Source of the DNA: an uncultured Alphaproteobacteria bacterium
GTDB taxonomy: Bacteria; Pseudomonadota; Alphaproteobacteria; RF32; CAG-239
Reading direction: 5' to 3'
Assembly: GCA_944392315.1 (NCBI GenBank)
Contig: CALXWH010000005.1
Span: 1 to 64,000 of the forward strand
DNA: 64,000 bases
Under the pieces are notes generated by a model. It was not told the DNA's origin and searched no databases. It saw only the letters and a program-made list of their open reading frames with translations. Shown piece after piece: positions 18,404 to 27,945 of this stretch. How positions within the stretch are numbered: position 1 is the first letter of the stretch; every line of letters starts with the position of its first letter. Both the position numbers and the translations under genes were made by a program.

Positions 18404-19240
18404 ATGGCTTTGAAAACTTATAAACCTGCCACTCCGGGTCTTCGTCAGCTTATTGTTGTTGATAGAAGTGAACTGTATAAAGGTAATCCGGAAAAAAGTC
18501 TGACCGTTGGTCTGACAAAAAGCGGTGGGCGTGATAATTTCGGACACGTTACAAGTCGTAGAATCGGTGGCGGCCATAAACGCAAATATCGTGTAATCGA
18601 CTTCAAACGTAATAAATTTGATTGTGAAGCAACTGTGGAGAGAATTGAATATGATCCTAACCGCACATCTTTTATCGCTTTGATTAATTATGAAGATGGC
18701 GAAAAGGCTTATATTTTGGCTCCGCAAAGATTGAAAGCCGGCGATAAAGTTATCTCTTCTGAGAAAGCTGATATTAAGCCGGGTAATGCAATGCCGTTGA
18801 AGAGTATGCCGGTTGGTACTATTGTTCACAATGTTGAGTTGAAAGTTGGCAAAGGCGGTCAATTGGTTCGTTCTGCCGGTTGTTATGCTCAAGTTGTTGG
18901 TAAAGATGCGGGCTATGCTCAATTGAAACTCTCTTCAGGTGAGTTGAGAATCGTTCGTGAAGAGTGCTTGGCTACTGTCGGCGCTGTTTCTAACCCAGAT
19001 AATCAAAACGTTTCTTTGGGTAAAGCAGGTCGCGCTAGATGGTTGGGCGCACGTCCGGTTTCTCGTGGTGTTGCTATGAACCCTGTTGACCACCCACATG
19101 GTGGTGGTGAAGGTCGTACTTCTGGTGGCCGTCATCCGGTTACACCTTGGGGTAAACCAACTAAGGGTGCTAAAACTCGTTCTAACAAGAAGACAGATCG
19201 CTTTATTATGAGATCTCGTCATGAAAATAAAAAGAAATAA
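18404..19240 (+). CDS. rplB: 50S ribosomal protein L2
   Basis: 278 residues, full length. The C-terminal block [20 protein letters not shown] then [11 protein letters not shown] carries the conserved His near the peptidyl-transferase centre. It starts two bases after the rplW stop. Confidence 0.98.
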   Translation: MALKTYKPATPGLRQLIVVDRSELYKGNPEKSLTVGLTKSGGRDNFGHVTSRRIGGGHKRKYRVIDFKRNKFDCEATVERIEYDPNRTSFIALINYEDGEKAYILAPQRLKAGDKVISSEKADIKPGNAMPLKSMPVGTIVHNVELKVGKGGQLVRSAGCYAQVVGKDAGYAQLKLSSGELRIVREECLATVGAVSNPDNQNVSLGKAGRARWLGARPVSRGVAMNPVDHPHGGGEGRTSGGRHPVTPWGKPTKGAKTRSNKKTDRFIMRSRHENKKK

Positions 19241-19252
19241 GGAGGTAAACAG

Positions 19253-19531
19253 ATGACACGTTCCGTTTGGAAAGGACCTTTTGTAGATGGTTATCTTCTT
19301 AAAAAAGCTGATGCAGCAAGAGCATCTACTCGTAATGAAGTGATTAAAATTTGGTCTCGTCGTTCCACAATGTTGCCACAATTTGTTGGTCTAACATTTG
19401 GTGTTCACAATGGTCATAAATTTATTCCGGTACTCGTTACCGAAGAAATGGTTGGCCATAAATTTGGTGAATTTGCTCCGACACGTACCTTCTATGGTCA
19501 CGCTGCAGATAAAAAAGTTAAGAGAGGTTAA
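19253..19531 (+). CDS. rpsS: 30S ribosomal protein S19
   Basis: 92 residues beginning [19 protein letters not shown], with [19 protein letters not shown] and the [12 protein letters not shown] block. A near-perfect Shine-Dalgarno AAGGAGGT precedes the start. Confidence 0.98.
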   Translation: MTRSVWKGPFVDGYLLKKADAARASTRNEVIKIWSRRSTMLPQFVGLTFGVHNGHKFIPVLVTEEMVGHKFGEFAPTRTFYGHAADKKVKRG

Positions 19532-19533
19532 TT

Positions 19534-19908
19534 ATGGGAAAATCTAAAGATACAAGAAGACTTGCCGACAACCAGGCTATGGCTGTATGCAACTCTATCC
19601 GCTCAAGCTCTCGTAAATTAAACCTTGTTGCTCAGACAATTAGAGGCTTAAGCGCTGAAAAAGCTGTTGCAGAACTTAGCTTTTCTAAGAAAAGAATCGC
19701 AAAAGTTGCTTTGGAAGTATTGAAATCAGCTATTGCTAATGCTGAAAACAATCACAAGTTAAATATTGATAAACTTGTTGTTGCTGAAGCTTATACCGGT
19801 AATGGCATTGTTATGAAACGTATGCATGCACGTGGTCGTGGTAGAGGCGCTAGAGTTTTGAAACCGTTCTCTAAATTGACTATCGTTGTTGCAGAGCGTG
19901 GGGAGTAA
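19534..19908 (+). CDS. rplV: 50S ribosomal protein L22
   Basis: 124 residues. It has the [15 protein letters not shown] region and the beta-hairpin segment [20 protein letters not shown] that lines the exit tunnel and carries macrolide-resistance positions. Two bases separate it from rpsS. Confidence 0.98.
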   Translation: MGKSKDTRRLADNQAMAVCNSIRSSSRKLNLVAQTIRGLSAEKAVAELSFSKKRIAKVALEVLKSAIANAENNHKLNIDKLVVAEAYTGNGIVMKRMHARGRGRGARVLKPFSKLTIVVAERGE

Positions 19909-19913
19909 GTTAA

Positions 19914-20582
19914 ATGGGACAGAAAGTAAATCCTATCAGTCTTCGTTTAGGTGTTAACCGCACTTGGGACTCTCGTTGGTATGCTGATGAGAAGTTCGCT
20001 GATTACCTCCACGAAGATTTAAAAATTAGAAAATTTTTGAAAGAAAAGTTGGCTCAAGCCGGCATTAGCAAGGTTGTTATTGAACGCCCAGCTAAAAAAG
20101 CTAGAGTTACTATTCATTCAGCAAGACCAGGTGTTGTAATTGGCAAGAAAGGTCAAGACATTGAGTTGTTGAGAAAAGACATTCAAAAGTTGACTGATTC
20201 TGAAGTTCAATTAAATATTCTGGAAGTCAGAAAGCCTGAACTGGATGCTCAGTTGGTTGCGGATTCTGTTGCTCAACAATTGGAAAGACGTGTTGCTTTC
20301 CGTCGTGCAATGAAGAGAGTTATGCAATCTGCTTTGCGTCTTGGTGCCGAAGGTATCAAAGTTTGCTGTTCCGGTCGTTTAGGCGGTGCGGAAATTGCAA
20401 GAACTGAATATTACCGTGAAGGCAGAGTGCCTTTGCACACTCTTCGTGCTGATATTGACTATGCTACTTCAACTGCTCACACCACATATGGTGCTTGCGG
20501 CGTTAAGGTTTGGATTTACAAAGGTGAGATTATGGCTCACGATCCAATGGCACAAGACAAGAAATTGGCTGAACAAAAGTAA
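19914..20582 (+). CDS. rpsC: 30S ribosomal protein S3
   Basis: 222 residues beginning [20 protein letters not shown]. The KH domain carries [19 protein letters not shown], and the C-terminal half has [18 protein letters not shown] and [19 protein letters not shown] segments. It forms the mRNA entry with S4 and S5. Confidence 0.98.
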   Translation: MGQKVNPISLRLGVNRTWDSRWYADEKFADYLHEDLKIRKFLKEKLAQAGISKVVIERPAKKARVTIHSARPGVVIGKKGQDIELLRKDIQKLTDSEVQLNILEVRKPELDAQLVADSVAQQLERRVAFRRAMKRVMQSALRLGAEGIKVCCSGRLGGAEIARTEYYREGRVPLHTLRADIDYATSTAHTTYGACGVKVWIYKGEIMAHDPMAQDKKLAEQK

Positions 20583-20597
20583 GAATGAGGTTTTAAA

Positions 20598-21026
20598 ATG
20601 TTAAGTCCAAAACGTGTAAAGTTCCGTAAGCAACATAAAGGCCGTATTCACGGTGTTGCAAAAGGCGGTGCTGAGTTAAGTTTCGGTTCATACGGATTGA
20701 AAGCTCTTTCACCGGAGCGCGTTACCGCTCGCCAAATTGAGGCAGCTCGTCGCGCTATCACTCGTGAAATGAAGAGAGCCGGAAGACTATGGATTAGAAT
20801 TTTCCCAGATGTTCCTGTGTCAGATAAACCTGCCGAGGTTCGTATGGGTAAAGGTAAAGGTGCTCCTGAATTTTGGGTAGCAAGAGTTAAACCTGGTCGC
20901 ATTATGTTTGAAATCGGTGAGGTTGATGAAGATACCGCACGCAGAGCATTTGCGTTGGGTGCTGCAAAATTGCCCGTTAAGAGCAAGTTTGTTAAACGCT
21001 TGAATTCTGATAATGGAGAAGCATAA
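20598..21026 (+). CDS. rplP: 50S ribosomal protein L16
   Basis: 142 residues beginning [20 protein letters not shown], with [20 protein letters not shown] and [20 protein letters not shown]. It helps position A-site tRNA. Its stop overlaps the rpmC start by one base (TAATG). Confidence 0.98.
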   Translation: MLSPKRVKFRKQHKGRIHGVAKGGAELSFGSYGLKALSPERVTARQIEAARRAITREMKRAGRLWIRIFPDVPVSDKPAEVRMGKGKGAPEFWVARVKPGRIMFEIGEVDEDTARRAFALGAAKLPVKSKFVKRLNSDNGEA

Positions 21027-21223
21027 TGGTTAAAATTAAAGATTTGAGAGCTATGAGTGATGATGAGTTAGAAAACAGACTCGTAGAATGCAAGAAAGAG
21101 CAATTAAGTTTGCGTATTCAGCAGGCTACTGGTCAACTTCAAAACCCGTCTGCTATCTCTAAAGTTCGTAAAGAAGTAGCTCAAATCAATACGCTTTTAA
21201 CAGAGCGTAAGAAGAATAGTTAG
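21026..21223 (+). CDS. rpmC: 50S ribosomal protein L29
   Basis: 65 residues, helical, with [20 protein letters not shown] and [20 protein letters not shown], the standard L29 signature. It overlaps rplP by one base. Confidence 0.97.
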   Translation: MVKIKDLRAMSDDELENRLVECKKEQLSLRIQQATGQLQNPSAISKVRKEVAQINTLLTERKKNS

Positions 21224-21234
21224 GAGAAAAACAG

Positions 21235-21477
21235 ATGCCTAAAAGAATTCTTCAAGGTGTTGTAGTAAGTGCTAAACAGGATAAAACTGTCGTTGTCAGC
21301 GTTGAGCGTCAAGTTATGCATCCTGTTTACAAGAAAATCGTGAAGAAAAGTAAGAAATTTGCTGCTCACGACGAAAATAATCAGTTCAAAGAAGGGGATC
21401 AGGTTTCTATTATTGAATCTAAACCTTATTCCAAAACTAAAACTTGGACTGTGTTAACTAATAATGAAAATGCCTAA
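21235..21477 (+). CDS. rpsQ: 30S ribosomal protein S17
   Basis: 80 residues with [20 protein letters not shown] and the [20 protein letters not shown] block of an OB fold. AGGAG lies 8 bases before the start. Confidence 0.97.
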   Translation: MPKRILQGVVVSAKQDKTVVVSVERQVMHPVYKKIVKKSKKFAAHDENNQFKEGDQVSIIESKPYSKTKTWTVLTNNENA

Positions 21478-21494
21478 TTAGGAAGGAATGAATT

Positions 21495-21863
21495 ATGATA
21501 CAGATGCAAACCAACCTAGATGTTGCGGATAATTCTGGAGCACGTCAGGTGCAGTGCATTAAAGTTCTTGGTGGTTCCAAGAGAATGCATGCTTCAGTCG
21601 GTGACATTATTATCGTTTCCGTTAAAGATGCTATGCCTAAAGGGCGTGTAAAGAAAGGCGACGTTCAACGTGCAGTCATCGTTAGAACGGCTAGCGACAT
21701 CAGACGTAAAGACGGAAGTGTAATCCGTTTTGACAGTAATGCAGCTGTCTTGGTTAACAAAGATGGTGAACCTATTGGTACTCGTATCTTTGGCCCGGTA
21801 ACCAGAGAGTTGCGTGCGAAAAAATTTATGAAGATAATTTCTTTAGCGCCGGAGGTTTTGTAA
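21495..21863 (+). CDS. rplN: 50S ribosomal protein L14
   Basis: 122 residues beginning [20 protein letters not shown], with the [21 protein letters not shown]-terminus. It is the RsfS-binding protein, so its product should partner with the rsfS product at 191-535. The stop overlaps the rplX start by one base. Confidence 0.98.
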   Translation: MIQMQTNLDVADNSGARQVQCIKVLGGSKRMHASVGDIIIVSVKDAMPKGRVKKGDVQRAVIVRTASDIRRKDGSVIRFDSNAAVLVNKDGEPIGTRIFGPVTRELRAKKFMKIISLAPEVL

Positions 21864-22177
21864 TGAGCAAAATGAAAATCAAAAAAGGTGATAAAGTAAT
21901 CGTTATCGCAGGTGATGATAAAGGTAAAACAGGTGAAGTTTTGAAAGCTATGCCGAAAGAAGGTAAAGTTGTTGTTCAAGGCGTTAACCTCGTTAAAAGA
22001 CATACAAAACCAAGTCAAACAAATCCTGGCGGTATTGTTACTAAAGAAGCAGCCATTCAGGTTTCTAATGTGGCAGCATTGACAGCTGACGGTAAACCTT
22101 CAAAAGTAGGTTACAAAGTTGTTGATGGTGTTAAAAAGCGTGTCGCTCGGAAATCCGGTGAAGTAATCGATAATTAG
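21863..22177 (+). CDS. rplX: 50S ribosomal protein L24
   Basis: 104 residues with a KOW motif ([20 protein letters not shown]) near the N-terminus and [20 protein letters not shown]. It is a primary 23S assembly protein. Confidence 0.97.
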   Translation: MSKMKIKKGDKVIVIAGDDKGKTGEVLKAMPKEGKVVVQGVNLVKRHTKPSQTNPGGIVTKEAAIQVSNVAALTADGKPSKVGYKVVDGVKKRVARKSGEVIDN

Positions 22178-22188
22178 GAGATAATTTG

Positions 22189-22728
22189 ATGACAAATTTT
22201 GAAACTTTATATAATGATGTCATTAAGAAGGCTCTTGTGGAAAAGTTCGGTTACAAGAACCCGCATGAGATTCCGAAGTTGACTAAAATTGTTCTGAATA
22301 TGGGCGTTGGTGACGCTATTACAGACAAGAAAAAGCTTAATAATGCTGTTGAGGAAATGGCTATGATCGCTGGTCAAAAACCAGTTGTAACTACAGCCAG
22401 AAAATCTATCGCAACTTTCAAATTAAGAGAAGGTATGCCGATCGGTTGTAAAGTAACATTACGTTCTGACAGAATGTATGAATTCCTTGAACGCTTGATT
22501 AATATGGCTCTTCCGCGCATCAGAGACTTCCACGGTATTTCCGGAAAGAACTTTGATGGAAGAGGAAACTTTGCTTTTGGCATTAAAGAGCAAATTATTT
22601 TCCCTGAAATTAACTATGAAAAAGTTGAACAGGTTAGAGGTATGGATATCGTTATCTGCACTTCTGCTAAAACTGATGAAGAAGCTAAATTCCTTCTTAC
22701 ATCTTTCAACTTACCATATAAGAAATAA
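22189..22728 (+). CDS. rplE: 50S ribosomal protein L5
   Basis: 179 residues from the ATG at 22189; a TTG three bases earlier is the alternative. TAGGAG lies about 8 bases upstream. It has [20 protein letters not shown] and [20 protein letters not shown]. It binds 5S rRNA in the central protuberance. Confidence 0.98.
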   Translation: MTNFETLYNDVIKKALVEKFGYKNPHEIPKLTKIVLNMGVGDAITDKKKLNNAVEEMAMIAGQKPVVTTARKSIATFKLREGMPIGCKVTLRSDRMYEFLERLINMALPRIRDFHGISGKNFDGRGNFAFGIKEQIIFPEINYEKVEQVRGMDIVICTSAKTDEEAKFLLTSFNLPYKK

Positions 22729-22742
22729 GTGGAGATTTTACG

Positions 22743-23048
22743 ATGTCAAAAACAAGTTCAGTTTACAGAAACTTGAAAAGAGTGAAAATGGTTGCAAAAT
22801 ATGCAAACGTTCGCTCCAAGTTGAAGGCCATTGCCAATGACAAAAATGCTCCTGAAGAAGATAGATTTCAGGCTACTTTGAAATTGGCTGAATTACCACG
22901 TAACTCTTCAAAGGTTAGAGTTAGAAATCGTTGCAGAATTACTGGTCGTTCTCGTAGTGTTAGCAGGAAGTTCGGTGTTAGCCGTGTTGAATTAAGACAA
23001 TTGGCTAGTTTCGGTGAAATTCCTGGTTTGGTAAAATCAAGCTGGTAA
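22743..23048 (+). CDS. rpsN: 30S ribosomal protein S14 (zinc-less long form)
   Basis: 101 residues, the long C-minus form: the region of the zinc CxxC pairs reads [20 protein letters not shown] with a single Cys. This is the usual proteobacterial form and does not need zinc. Confidence 0.98.
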   Translation: MSKTSSVYRNLKRVKMVAKYANVRSKLKAIANDKNAPEEDRFQATLKLAELPRNSSKVRVRNRCRITGRSRSVSRKFGVSRVELRQLASFGEIPGLVKSSW

Positions 23049-23060
23049 GGAGATGATATT

Positions 23061-23459
23061 ATGTCTATGACTGATCCTTTGGGCGATATGCTCGCACGCA
23101 TTAGAAACGCACAAAGAGCGAAGAAAAGTGATGTTGTATCACCTGCTTCTCGCTTGCGTGAAAATGTATTGGAAGTTTTGAAAAGAGAAGGATATATCGC
23201 TGGTTATGAAAAAACTAACGTTCGTCCTGGTGTTGATGAACTTCATATTCAATTAAAGTATCATGAGGGTACAAGTGTAATTACTGAAATTTACCGTGTT
23301 TCCACTCCGGGACGTCGTGTATATTCCAGTGTTAGAGACCTGCCTAGAGTTTATAATGGCCTCGGTATCTCTATCGTTTCTACTCCGAAAGGTGTTATGA
23401 GCGATAATGAAGCCAGAAAAGCTAATGTCGGCGGCGAAATCTTGTGCCAAGTTTTCTAG
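23061..23459 (+). CDS. rpsH: 30S ribosomal protein S8
   Basis: 132 residues beginning [20 protein letters not shown], ending [22 protein letters not shown], with the conserved STPKG and GGE segments. S8 binds the 16S central domain, and in E. coli represses the spc operon at rplE. Confidence 0.98.
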   Translation: MSMTDPLGDMLARIRNAQRAKKSDVVSPASRLRENVLEVLKREGYIAGYEKTNVRPGVDELHIQLKYHEGTSVITEIYRVSTPGRRVYSSVRDLPRVYNGLGISIVSTPKGVMSDNEARKANVGGEILCQVF

Positions 23460-23470
23460 GGAGATAGCGG

Positions 23471-24007
23471 ATGTCAAGAGTTGGAAAATATCCTGTAATT
23501 ATCCCGGAAGGTGTTAGCGCATCCGTTAATGGGAATGTTGTTAACGTTAAAGGAAAATTAGGTGAATTAAGCTTTGCTTATGATGATTCTCATGTCAATG
23601 TAGAACTCAATGATGGTAAAATTGTTGTTACTCCTCATACTCAAAGCCGTACGGCTAGAACTCTTTGGGGTACAACAAGAGCTCAGATTAACTCTTTGGT
23701 AAAAGGTGTTAGTGCCGGTTACAGCAAGAGCATTGAGTTGAACGGCGTTGGTTATAAAGCTCGTATGGAAGGCAAGAAGTTAGTTCTTACTTTGGGCTTT
23801 TCTCATGATGTTCCGTTTGAAACACCAAATGGCATTACTATTGTTTGTGAAACTCCGACTACTCTTAAAATCAGCGGTGTTGATAAACAATTGGTAGGTC
23901 AGGTTGCGGCTGAAATTCGTAAGTACAGAAAACCTGAGCCTTATAAAGGAAAAGGTATCCGTGTTGACGGTGAATATGTACGCCGCAAAGAAGGCAAGAA
24001 GAAATAG
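23471..24007 (+). CDS. rplF: 50S ribosomal protein L6
   Basis: 178 residues beginning [15 protein letters not shown], with the C-terminal [20 protein letters not shown] signature that contacts 23S rRNA near the sarcin-ricin loop. Confidence 0.98.
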   Translation: MSRVGKYPVIIPEGVSASVNGNVVNVKGKLGELSFAYDDSHVNVELNDGKIVVTPHTQSRTARTLWGTTRAQINSLVKGVSAGYSKSIELNGVGYKARMEGKKLVLTLGFSHDVPFETPNGITIVCETPTTLKISGVDKQLVGQVAAEIRKYRKPEPYKGKGIRVDGEYVRRKEGKKK

Positions 24008-24018
24008 GATGTAAAGCA

Positions 24019-24381
24019 ATGAATACACCAAAGAAATTATATGAAAAAAGAAGAGCTCGTGTTAGAACGGCTTTGAAAGCTGCTGCGAATGGAAAGATGA
24101 GATTGTCCGTATTTCGTAGCGGAAAACATATCTATGCGCAAGTTATTGATGACGCTAAAGGTGCTACAATTGCTTCTGCTTCTACCTTGGATAAGGAAGT
24201 AAGAGCCAATATTACTAAATCTTCAAATATTGAAGCTGCTCAGTATGTTGGTAAAGTAGTTGCTGAACGCGCTGTTAAAAATGGCGTCAGTGAAGTTGTG
24301 TTTGATCGTGGCGGTTATGTTTATCATGGCCGTGTCAAGGCTCTGGCAGATTCTGCCCGTGAAGCCGGGTTGAAATTTTAG
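24019..24381 (+). CDS. rplR: 50S ribosomal protein L18
   Basis: 120 residues with [20 protein letters not shown] and the C-terminal [20 protein letters not shown] and AREAGLKF. It binds 5S rRNA. Confidence 0.98.
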   Translation: MNTPKKLYEKRRARVRTALKAAANGKMRLSVFRSGKHIYAQVIDDAKGATIASASTLDKEVRANITKSSNIEAAQYVGKVVAERAVKNGVSEVVFDRGGYVYHGRVKALADSAREAGLKF

Positions 24382-24390
24382 GAGGTAATC

Positions 24391-24957
24391 ATGGCACAAT
24401 CTTTAGATCGTCATAATAAGGCGGATAAAAAAGAAGAATTGGTTGAGAAACTCGTTTTCGTAAACCGTGTAGCTAAGACTGTAAAAGGTGGTCGTACTAT
24501 GTCTTTTGCGGCTTTGGTTGTTGTTGGTGACCAAAAGGGTCGTATCGGCTTTGGTTCCGGTAAAGCAGCTGAAGTTCCTGAAGCTATCGTTAAAGCTACT
24601 AATGAAGCTAAAAAGAACATGGTTCGCATTCCTTTGCGCGAAGGCAGAACTTTACACCACGATGTTGCTGGTCGTTTCGGTGCTGGTAAAGTTGTTTTGA
24701 GAACAGCTCCTGCCGGTACCGGTGTTATCGCCGGCGGCCCGATGCGTGCTGTATTTGAAGTTTTGGGTGTGCAAGATGTTGTTGCTAAATCTTTGGGTTC
24801 TAATAACCCTTACAACATGATTAAAGCAACTTTTGCTGCTCTTCAATCTATCAATAGCCCGCGTATGGTTGCTGCTAAACGTGGTAAAAAAGTTGGTGAT
24901 ATTGTAAGTCGCCGCGAAAATACTTCTAACGTTAAGATGGAAAAAGAGGAGGCTTAA
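24391..24957 (+). CDS. rpsE: 30S ribosomal protein S5
   Basis: 188 residues with [40 protein letters not shown], and [20 protein letters not shown]. It helps form the mRNA entry and decoding accuracy centre. GGAGG precedes the start. Confidence 0.98.
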   Translation: MAQSLDRHNKADKKEELVEKLVFVNRVAKTVKGGRTMSFAALVVVGDQKGRIGFGSGKAAEVPEAIVKATNEAKKNMVRIPLREGRTLHHDVAGRFGAGKVVLRTAPAGTGVIAGGPMRAVFEVLGVQDVVAKSLGSNNPYNMIKATFAALQSINSPRMVAAKRGKKVGDIVSRRENTSNVKMEKEEA

Positions 24958-24959
24958 TC

Positions 24960-25145
24960 ATGGTTGCTAAAAAGACTGTTAAAGTTACTCAAGTTAAAAG
25001 TTCCATCGGCCATGGCAAAGAGCAAATTGCTACTTTGAAAGGTTTGGGCTTAAACAAAGTTGGCAGAACTTCTGTTTTGGAAGATACTCCAGCTGTTAGA
25101 GGTATGATTAATAAGGTAGCTCACCTCATTAAAGTTGAAGAATAA
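24960..25145 (+). CDS. rpmD: 50S ribosomal protein L30
   Basis: 61 residues with [20 protein letters not shown] and [20 protein letters not shown], the single-domain bacterial L30. It is two bases after rpsE. A structured gap of 108 bases follows before rplO, unlike the short gaps elsewhere in the cluster. Confidence 0.97.
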   Translation: MVAKKTVKVTQVKSSIGHGKEQIATLKGLGLNKVGRTSVLEDTPAVRGMINKVAHLIKVEE

Positions 25146-25151
25146 TTGTTG

Positions 25152-25204
25152 TCGGGCGTTGAGCGGCTTTGCCGCTCTGCCCCAAACAGTTGAGGTTAGC
25201 CCGA
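25152..25204 (+). promoter_or_regulatory. Structured RNA element between rpmD and rplO
   Basis: An outer 6-bp stem TCGGGC/GCCCGA (25152-25157/25199-25204) encloses a perfect 7-bp hairpin GAGCGGC-TTT-GCCGCTC (25161-25177) and a 21-base single-stranded segment. It is GC-rich compared with its surroundings and is not followed by a U run, so it is not a simple terminator. Its function is unknown; a translational operator or processing site are possible. Confidence 0.45.
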
Positions 25205-25253
25205 AGCAAATGTTTTTGATTTTATTTTGAGTTTTTGTAAAAAGGTGAATAAA

Positions 25254-25709
25254 ATGAAATTAAATGAATTAAGAGATAATGAAGGCGCTACTAAAAACCG
25301 TATTCGCGTTGGTCGCGGTATCGGAAGCGGTAAAGGTAAAACGGCTGGTCGTGGTCAAAAAGGTCAAAAATCTCGTTCTGGTGTTGCTGTTCACGGTTTT
25401 GAAGGTGGACAAATGCCTATCTATCGTAGATTGCCAAAACGTGGTTTCAAAAATCCGTTTGCTAAGACTTTTGCTGTTGTTAACTTGGATTCAATCCAAA
25501 AAGCTATTGATGCCGGTAAATTGAATGCTTCTGAAATCAATAAAGAAACTTTGTTGGCTTCTAAATTGGTTGCTAAAGAAATGGATGGTATTCGTTTGTT
25601 GGCTAGAGGTGCTTTGACTGCAGCTATCAACATCACTGTTGATTCAGCTTCTAAAGCAGCTATTGAAGCTGTTGAAAAAGCTGGCGGTAAAGTTACTGTT
25701 AACGCTTAA
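25254..25709 (+). CDS. rplO: 50S ribosomal protein L15
   Basis: 151 residues from the ATG at 25254 ([20 protein letters not shown]), with AAAGGTG about 8 bases upstream. A TTG at 25227 would add nine unconserved residues. The [20 protein letters not shown] block is diagnostic. It is the last gene of the cluster; a strong terminator follows and secY is absent. Confidence 0.98.
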   Translation: MKLNELRDNEGATKNRIRVGRGIGSGKGKTAGRGQKGQKSRSGVAVHGFEGGQMPIYRRLPKRGFKNPFAKTFAVVNLDSIQKAIDAGKLNASEINKETLLASKLVAKEMDGIRLLARGALTAAINITVDSASKAAIEAVEKAGGKVTVNA

Positions 25710-25731
25710 TTTTAGCGCATACTTTATTTAG

Positions 25732-25764
25732 AAAAAGGCAGGGTTTATTTACTCTGCCTTTTTT
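25732..25764 (+). terminator. Terminator of the S10-spc cluster after rplO
   Basis: AAAAAGGCAGGG (25732-25743), loop TTTATTTA and CTCTGCCTTTTTT (25752-25764), with one G.T pair. It ends the cluster before the usual secY position. Confidence 0.85.
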
Positions 25765-26002
25765 GTATTCTGGAAAGCGGTTTATATGTGATCGGGAAAT
25801 GAAGGCGGATAATATGCAAGTTTTATTCGTTTATGAATTTCCTAAATGGTTTATAAAGATTATCTAAGGCTTCATCTATATTTAGAGAGTTTATTTTTCC
25901 GCTATGGCGAGGAGAAATCTCTATAGTTATTGGAAAATCATGTTTCCTTTTTTATTTAAAATAAAAAAGACTGCCTAAAAGACAGTCTGAAAATAGTACC
26001 AA
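25765..26002. other. Intergenic stretch with no gene
   Basis: About 240 AT-rich bases between the rplO terminator and the next minus-strand gene. I see no convincing ORF and no RNA gene. Its right end holds the minus-strand terminator at 25962-25988. Confidence 0.6.
25962..25988 (-). terminator. Terminator of the small membrane-protein gene
   Basis: On the minus strand AGACTG, a 9-base loop and CAGTCT (25968-25988) are followed by TTTTTTAT. It lies just past the stop of the 26003-26353 gene and supports that gene being transcribed. Confidence 0.75.
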
Positions 26003-26353
26003 TCAACAATGCTGAACGGATTTGGGGGCAAAATAGATTTGGCAGATTTTCACAAAAGCCCAATCGTTTGCTATACTGGGATTTATGTAATTGCTATCTG
26101 CGTATTGATAAAGGATCCACGTTCTTAGAGTTATAGATCTCTGGTATAGAAAATCAACGCCTTTCTTTTTTAAACGTATAAATTGGATGAGACCGATCAT
26201 CCACGCCCAAAAAGGCAAAACCCAATATCCGGCTTTTTCATCATAAATAAGTTTGCAGCGCCATAAAAGAAATTTTATATATCCGTTATAAAGCAGTGTT
26301 AAAATAATCGGAATTACAAACAGTGTTGCAAAAAATAATAAAATCTTTTCCAT
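26003..26353 (-). CDS. Hypothetical small membrane protein
   Basis: 116 residues. A strong hydrophobic helix at about residues 4-28, a second one at about 44-60 (YWVLPFWAWMIGLIQFI), and a Tyr/Trp-rich C-terminal half ending APKSVQHC. I recognise no family. No good Shine-Dalgarno precedes the ATG, but a terminator lies just downstream on its strand. It may be a genuine orphan of the accessory region. Confidence 0.55.
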   Translation of the reverse strand: MEKILLFFATLFVIPIILTLLYNGYIKFLLWRCKLIYDEKAGYWVLPFWAWMIGLIQFIRLKKKGVDFLYQRSITLRTWILYQYADSNYINPSIANDWAFVKICQIYFAPKSVQHC

Positions 26354-26456
26354 AAGGCATAAAATTTAAATTGTAAGACATAATTGTAAAATATTATGCG
26401 TATGATACCAACATCATAATCAGAAAGTCAATGAAGAATTTTTCTAGTTCTTATTA

Positions 26457-26504
26457 TGATTTTGAAAAAATGAAATGTCTTATGTAGAATGCTTTTCAAA
26501 ATCA
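26457..26504. repeat. 12-bp perfect inverted repeat between minus-strand genes
   Basis: TGATTTTGAAAA (26457-26468) and TTTTCAAAATCA (26493-26504) with a 24-base spacer. A smaller repeat ATCATAAT/ATTATGAT (26413-26420/26453-26460) lies beside it. There is no transposase or target duplication, so it may be only a weak RNA structure. Confidence 0.4.
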
Positions 26505-26527
26505 GTTAATTTTATTGTAGCGGAGCT

Positions 26528-27075
26528 TTAGTCATGTTTTTGTGAAATTTTATGGGTTTCTAAGTATTCATTTGGACTGTCAATTTGAGTGTCAAACTTT
26601 TCAATAAATTCCCAGTTGTCTTTATTTAACATAAAATGAAAACATTCACAATGTTTAATTTCTCCAACTTTATGGCCGCAAGCCCAACATAGGGCTCGTG
26701 TTACCCCTCCGTGAGAGGCTATAGCTATATTTTGGTGTTTATTGTTGGATAAAATATCATCTAAGCATGATTTTATGCGGTTAAAGTTTTCTGAAATTCT
26801 ATGTTGTTTTTCTGGAGTGTCACAAAGCCAAAAGCCGAAAGCTGTTTCTATTAGTCTATTATCAGTTATAAATTTAACTGAAGGATTATTAATGCTCATT
26901 TTTGCGGTATCAATCGCTCGTTTAAGTGGGCTGGAATAATAAGCTATTTCAATATTTTTATCGGATAAAAATTCGGCTAGTTTTGGGGCTTGGGCTAGAC
27001 CGGTCTTATTTAGAGTTGATTCAATATCAATACCATTTCGTTGGCCGTGTCTGAAAAAATAAAAATTTTTTTCAT
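26528..27075 (-). pseudogene. Histidine phosphatase (phosphoglycerate mutase-like) with apparent N-terminal frameshift
   Basis: The readable frame from the internal ATG at 26899 gives only 123 residues (26528-26899) with the second catalytic motif IASHGG. Upstream in the same frame the protein continues as FFRHGQRNG then SSPLKRAIDTA, the N-terminal catalytic RHG and its partner motif, but that frame has no ATG, GTG or TTG. An ATG at 27073-27075 is in another frame and would give MKKIFIF; one extra base in the adjoining A7/T5/T6 homopolymers would join it to the RHG frame for about 182 residues. So it is a pseudogene, a slippage site or an assembly indel. Confidence 0.65.
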
Positions 27076-27232
27076 TATTTTTCTTACCAAATTTATAAAA
27101 TTAAGTGTTTTAGTAGTTTATAATTTTATTTTTATTTTTATTTTGCAAGTTTTTGAGTAATTAACTTTTGTATAATATAAAAGTGTGTAGAAAGTTTGTG
27201 TGTATAGTAAATTTTATGATGTAAGGTTTGAA

Positions 27233-27847
27233 ATGCAGGAGTTGCTTAAGGTATATAATGAAAGGTTTATGCAGAATAATTCGCATGGTGATGAATTGTG
27301 TGAAGAGATTTTTGAGTTTACAGATCGTTCATCATTATTGATTTTGTCAGCACCTCACTCTACGCGCAGTTTTGTGGCTAAAAAAGAGAAAATGGCGGAT
27401 TTATATACTGGTGCTCTTGTGCAATATCTGGGGGAGAAATATGATATATCAACGTTAATCCGAACGAAATATACTCCGTTTAGGATGTTAATTTCAGATT
27501 ATGTCGTACAACAAAATCTTGGTGAGCATTATTTTTTGGATATTCATGGATTTAATCAGAATATAGGTTATGATATTTGTTTAGGTACGGGGAATTTTTC
27601 AGATGAGGTGTATCCTTATTTGCAGGATATAGTGAATGTTGCATGCCAATTTGGGCTGAAAGTTGCTATTAATCATCCAAATTATATGGGGAAAATTGGA
27701 TTAACCGGAAGATATCAAAAATTTTATAATAAACCCAACGTGATTCAAATGGAATTGAAGCAATATTTAAGAGATTTTTATGGACATTTTGAGGTGGTTA
27801 AAAATGTTACGCTTCCTTTTTTTGAACAAATTATTCGTCATTATTAA
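27233..27847 (+). CDS. N-formylglutamate amidohydrolase-like protein
   Basis: 204 residues from the ATG at 27233, with AAGG about 9 bases upstream; a GTG at 27200 would add 11 residues. LSAPHSTRSF, ADLYTGALVQ, HYFLDIHGFN, and NHPNYMGKIGLTG match the FGase-like fold (PF05013), where His and Asp residues bind zinc. Formylglutamate hydrolysis is the type activity, but many members have unknown substrates and no hut genes are near. A TATAAT lies at 27171 without a well-spaced -35. Confidence 0.7.
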   Translation: MQELLKVYNERFMQNNSHGDELCEEIFEFTDRSSLLILSAPHSTRSFVAKKEKMADLYTGALVQYLGEKYDISTLIRTKYTPFRMLISDYVVQQNLGEHYFLDIHGFNQNIGYDICLGTGNFSDEVYPYLQDIVNVACQFGLKVAINHPNYMGKIGLTGRYQKFYNKPNVIQMELKQYLRDFYGHFEVVKNVTLPFFEQIIRHY

Positions 27848-27945
27848 ACAAATGAGTAGTTTTGCTATTTTGATGAGAGGAATAAATTGATTGATAAATT
27901 TGTGAGATGATTTATATTCTAAATGGTCATTGTTAGGAGGCGCTA

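Noticed and set aside
27171..27176. Promoter for the formylglutamate amidohydrolase-like gene
   Set aside because: A perfect TATAAT is present but the nearest -35-like elements are 12 or 22 bases away, so only a -10 can be seen.
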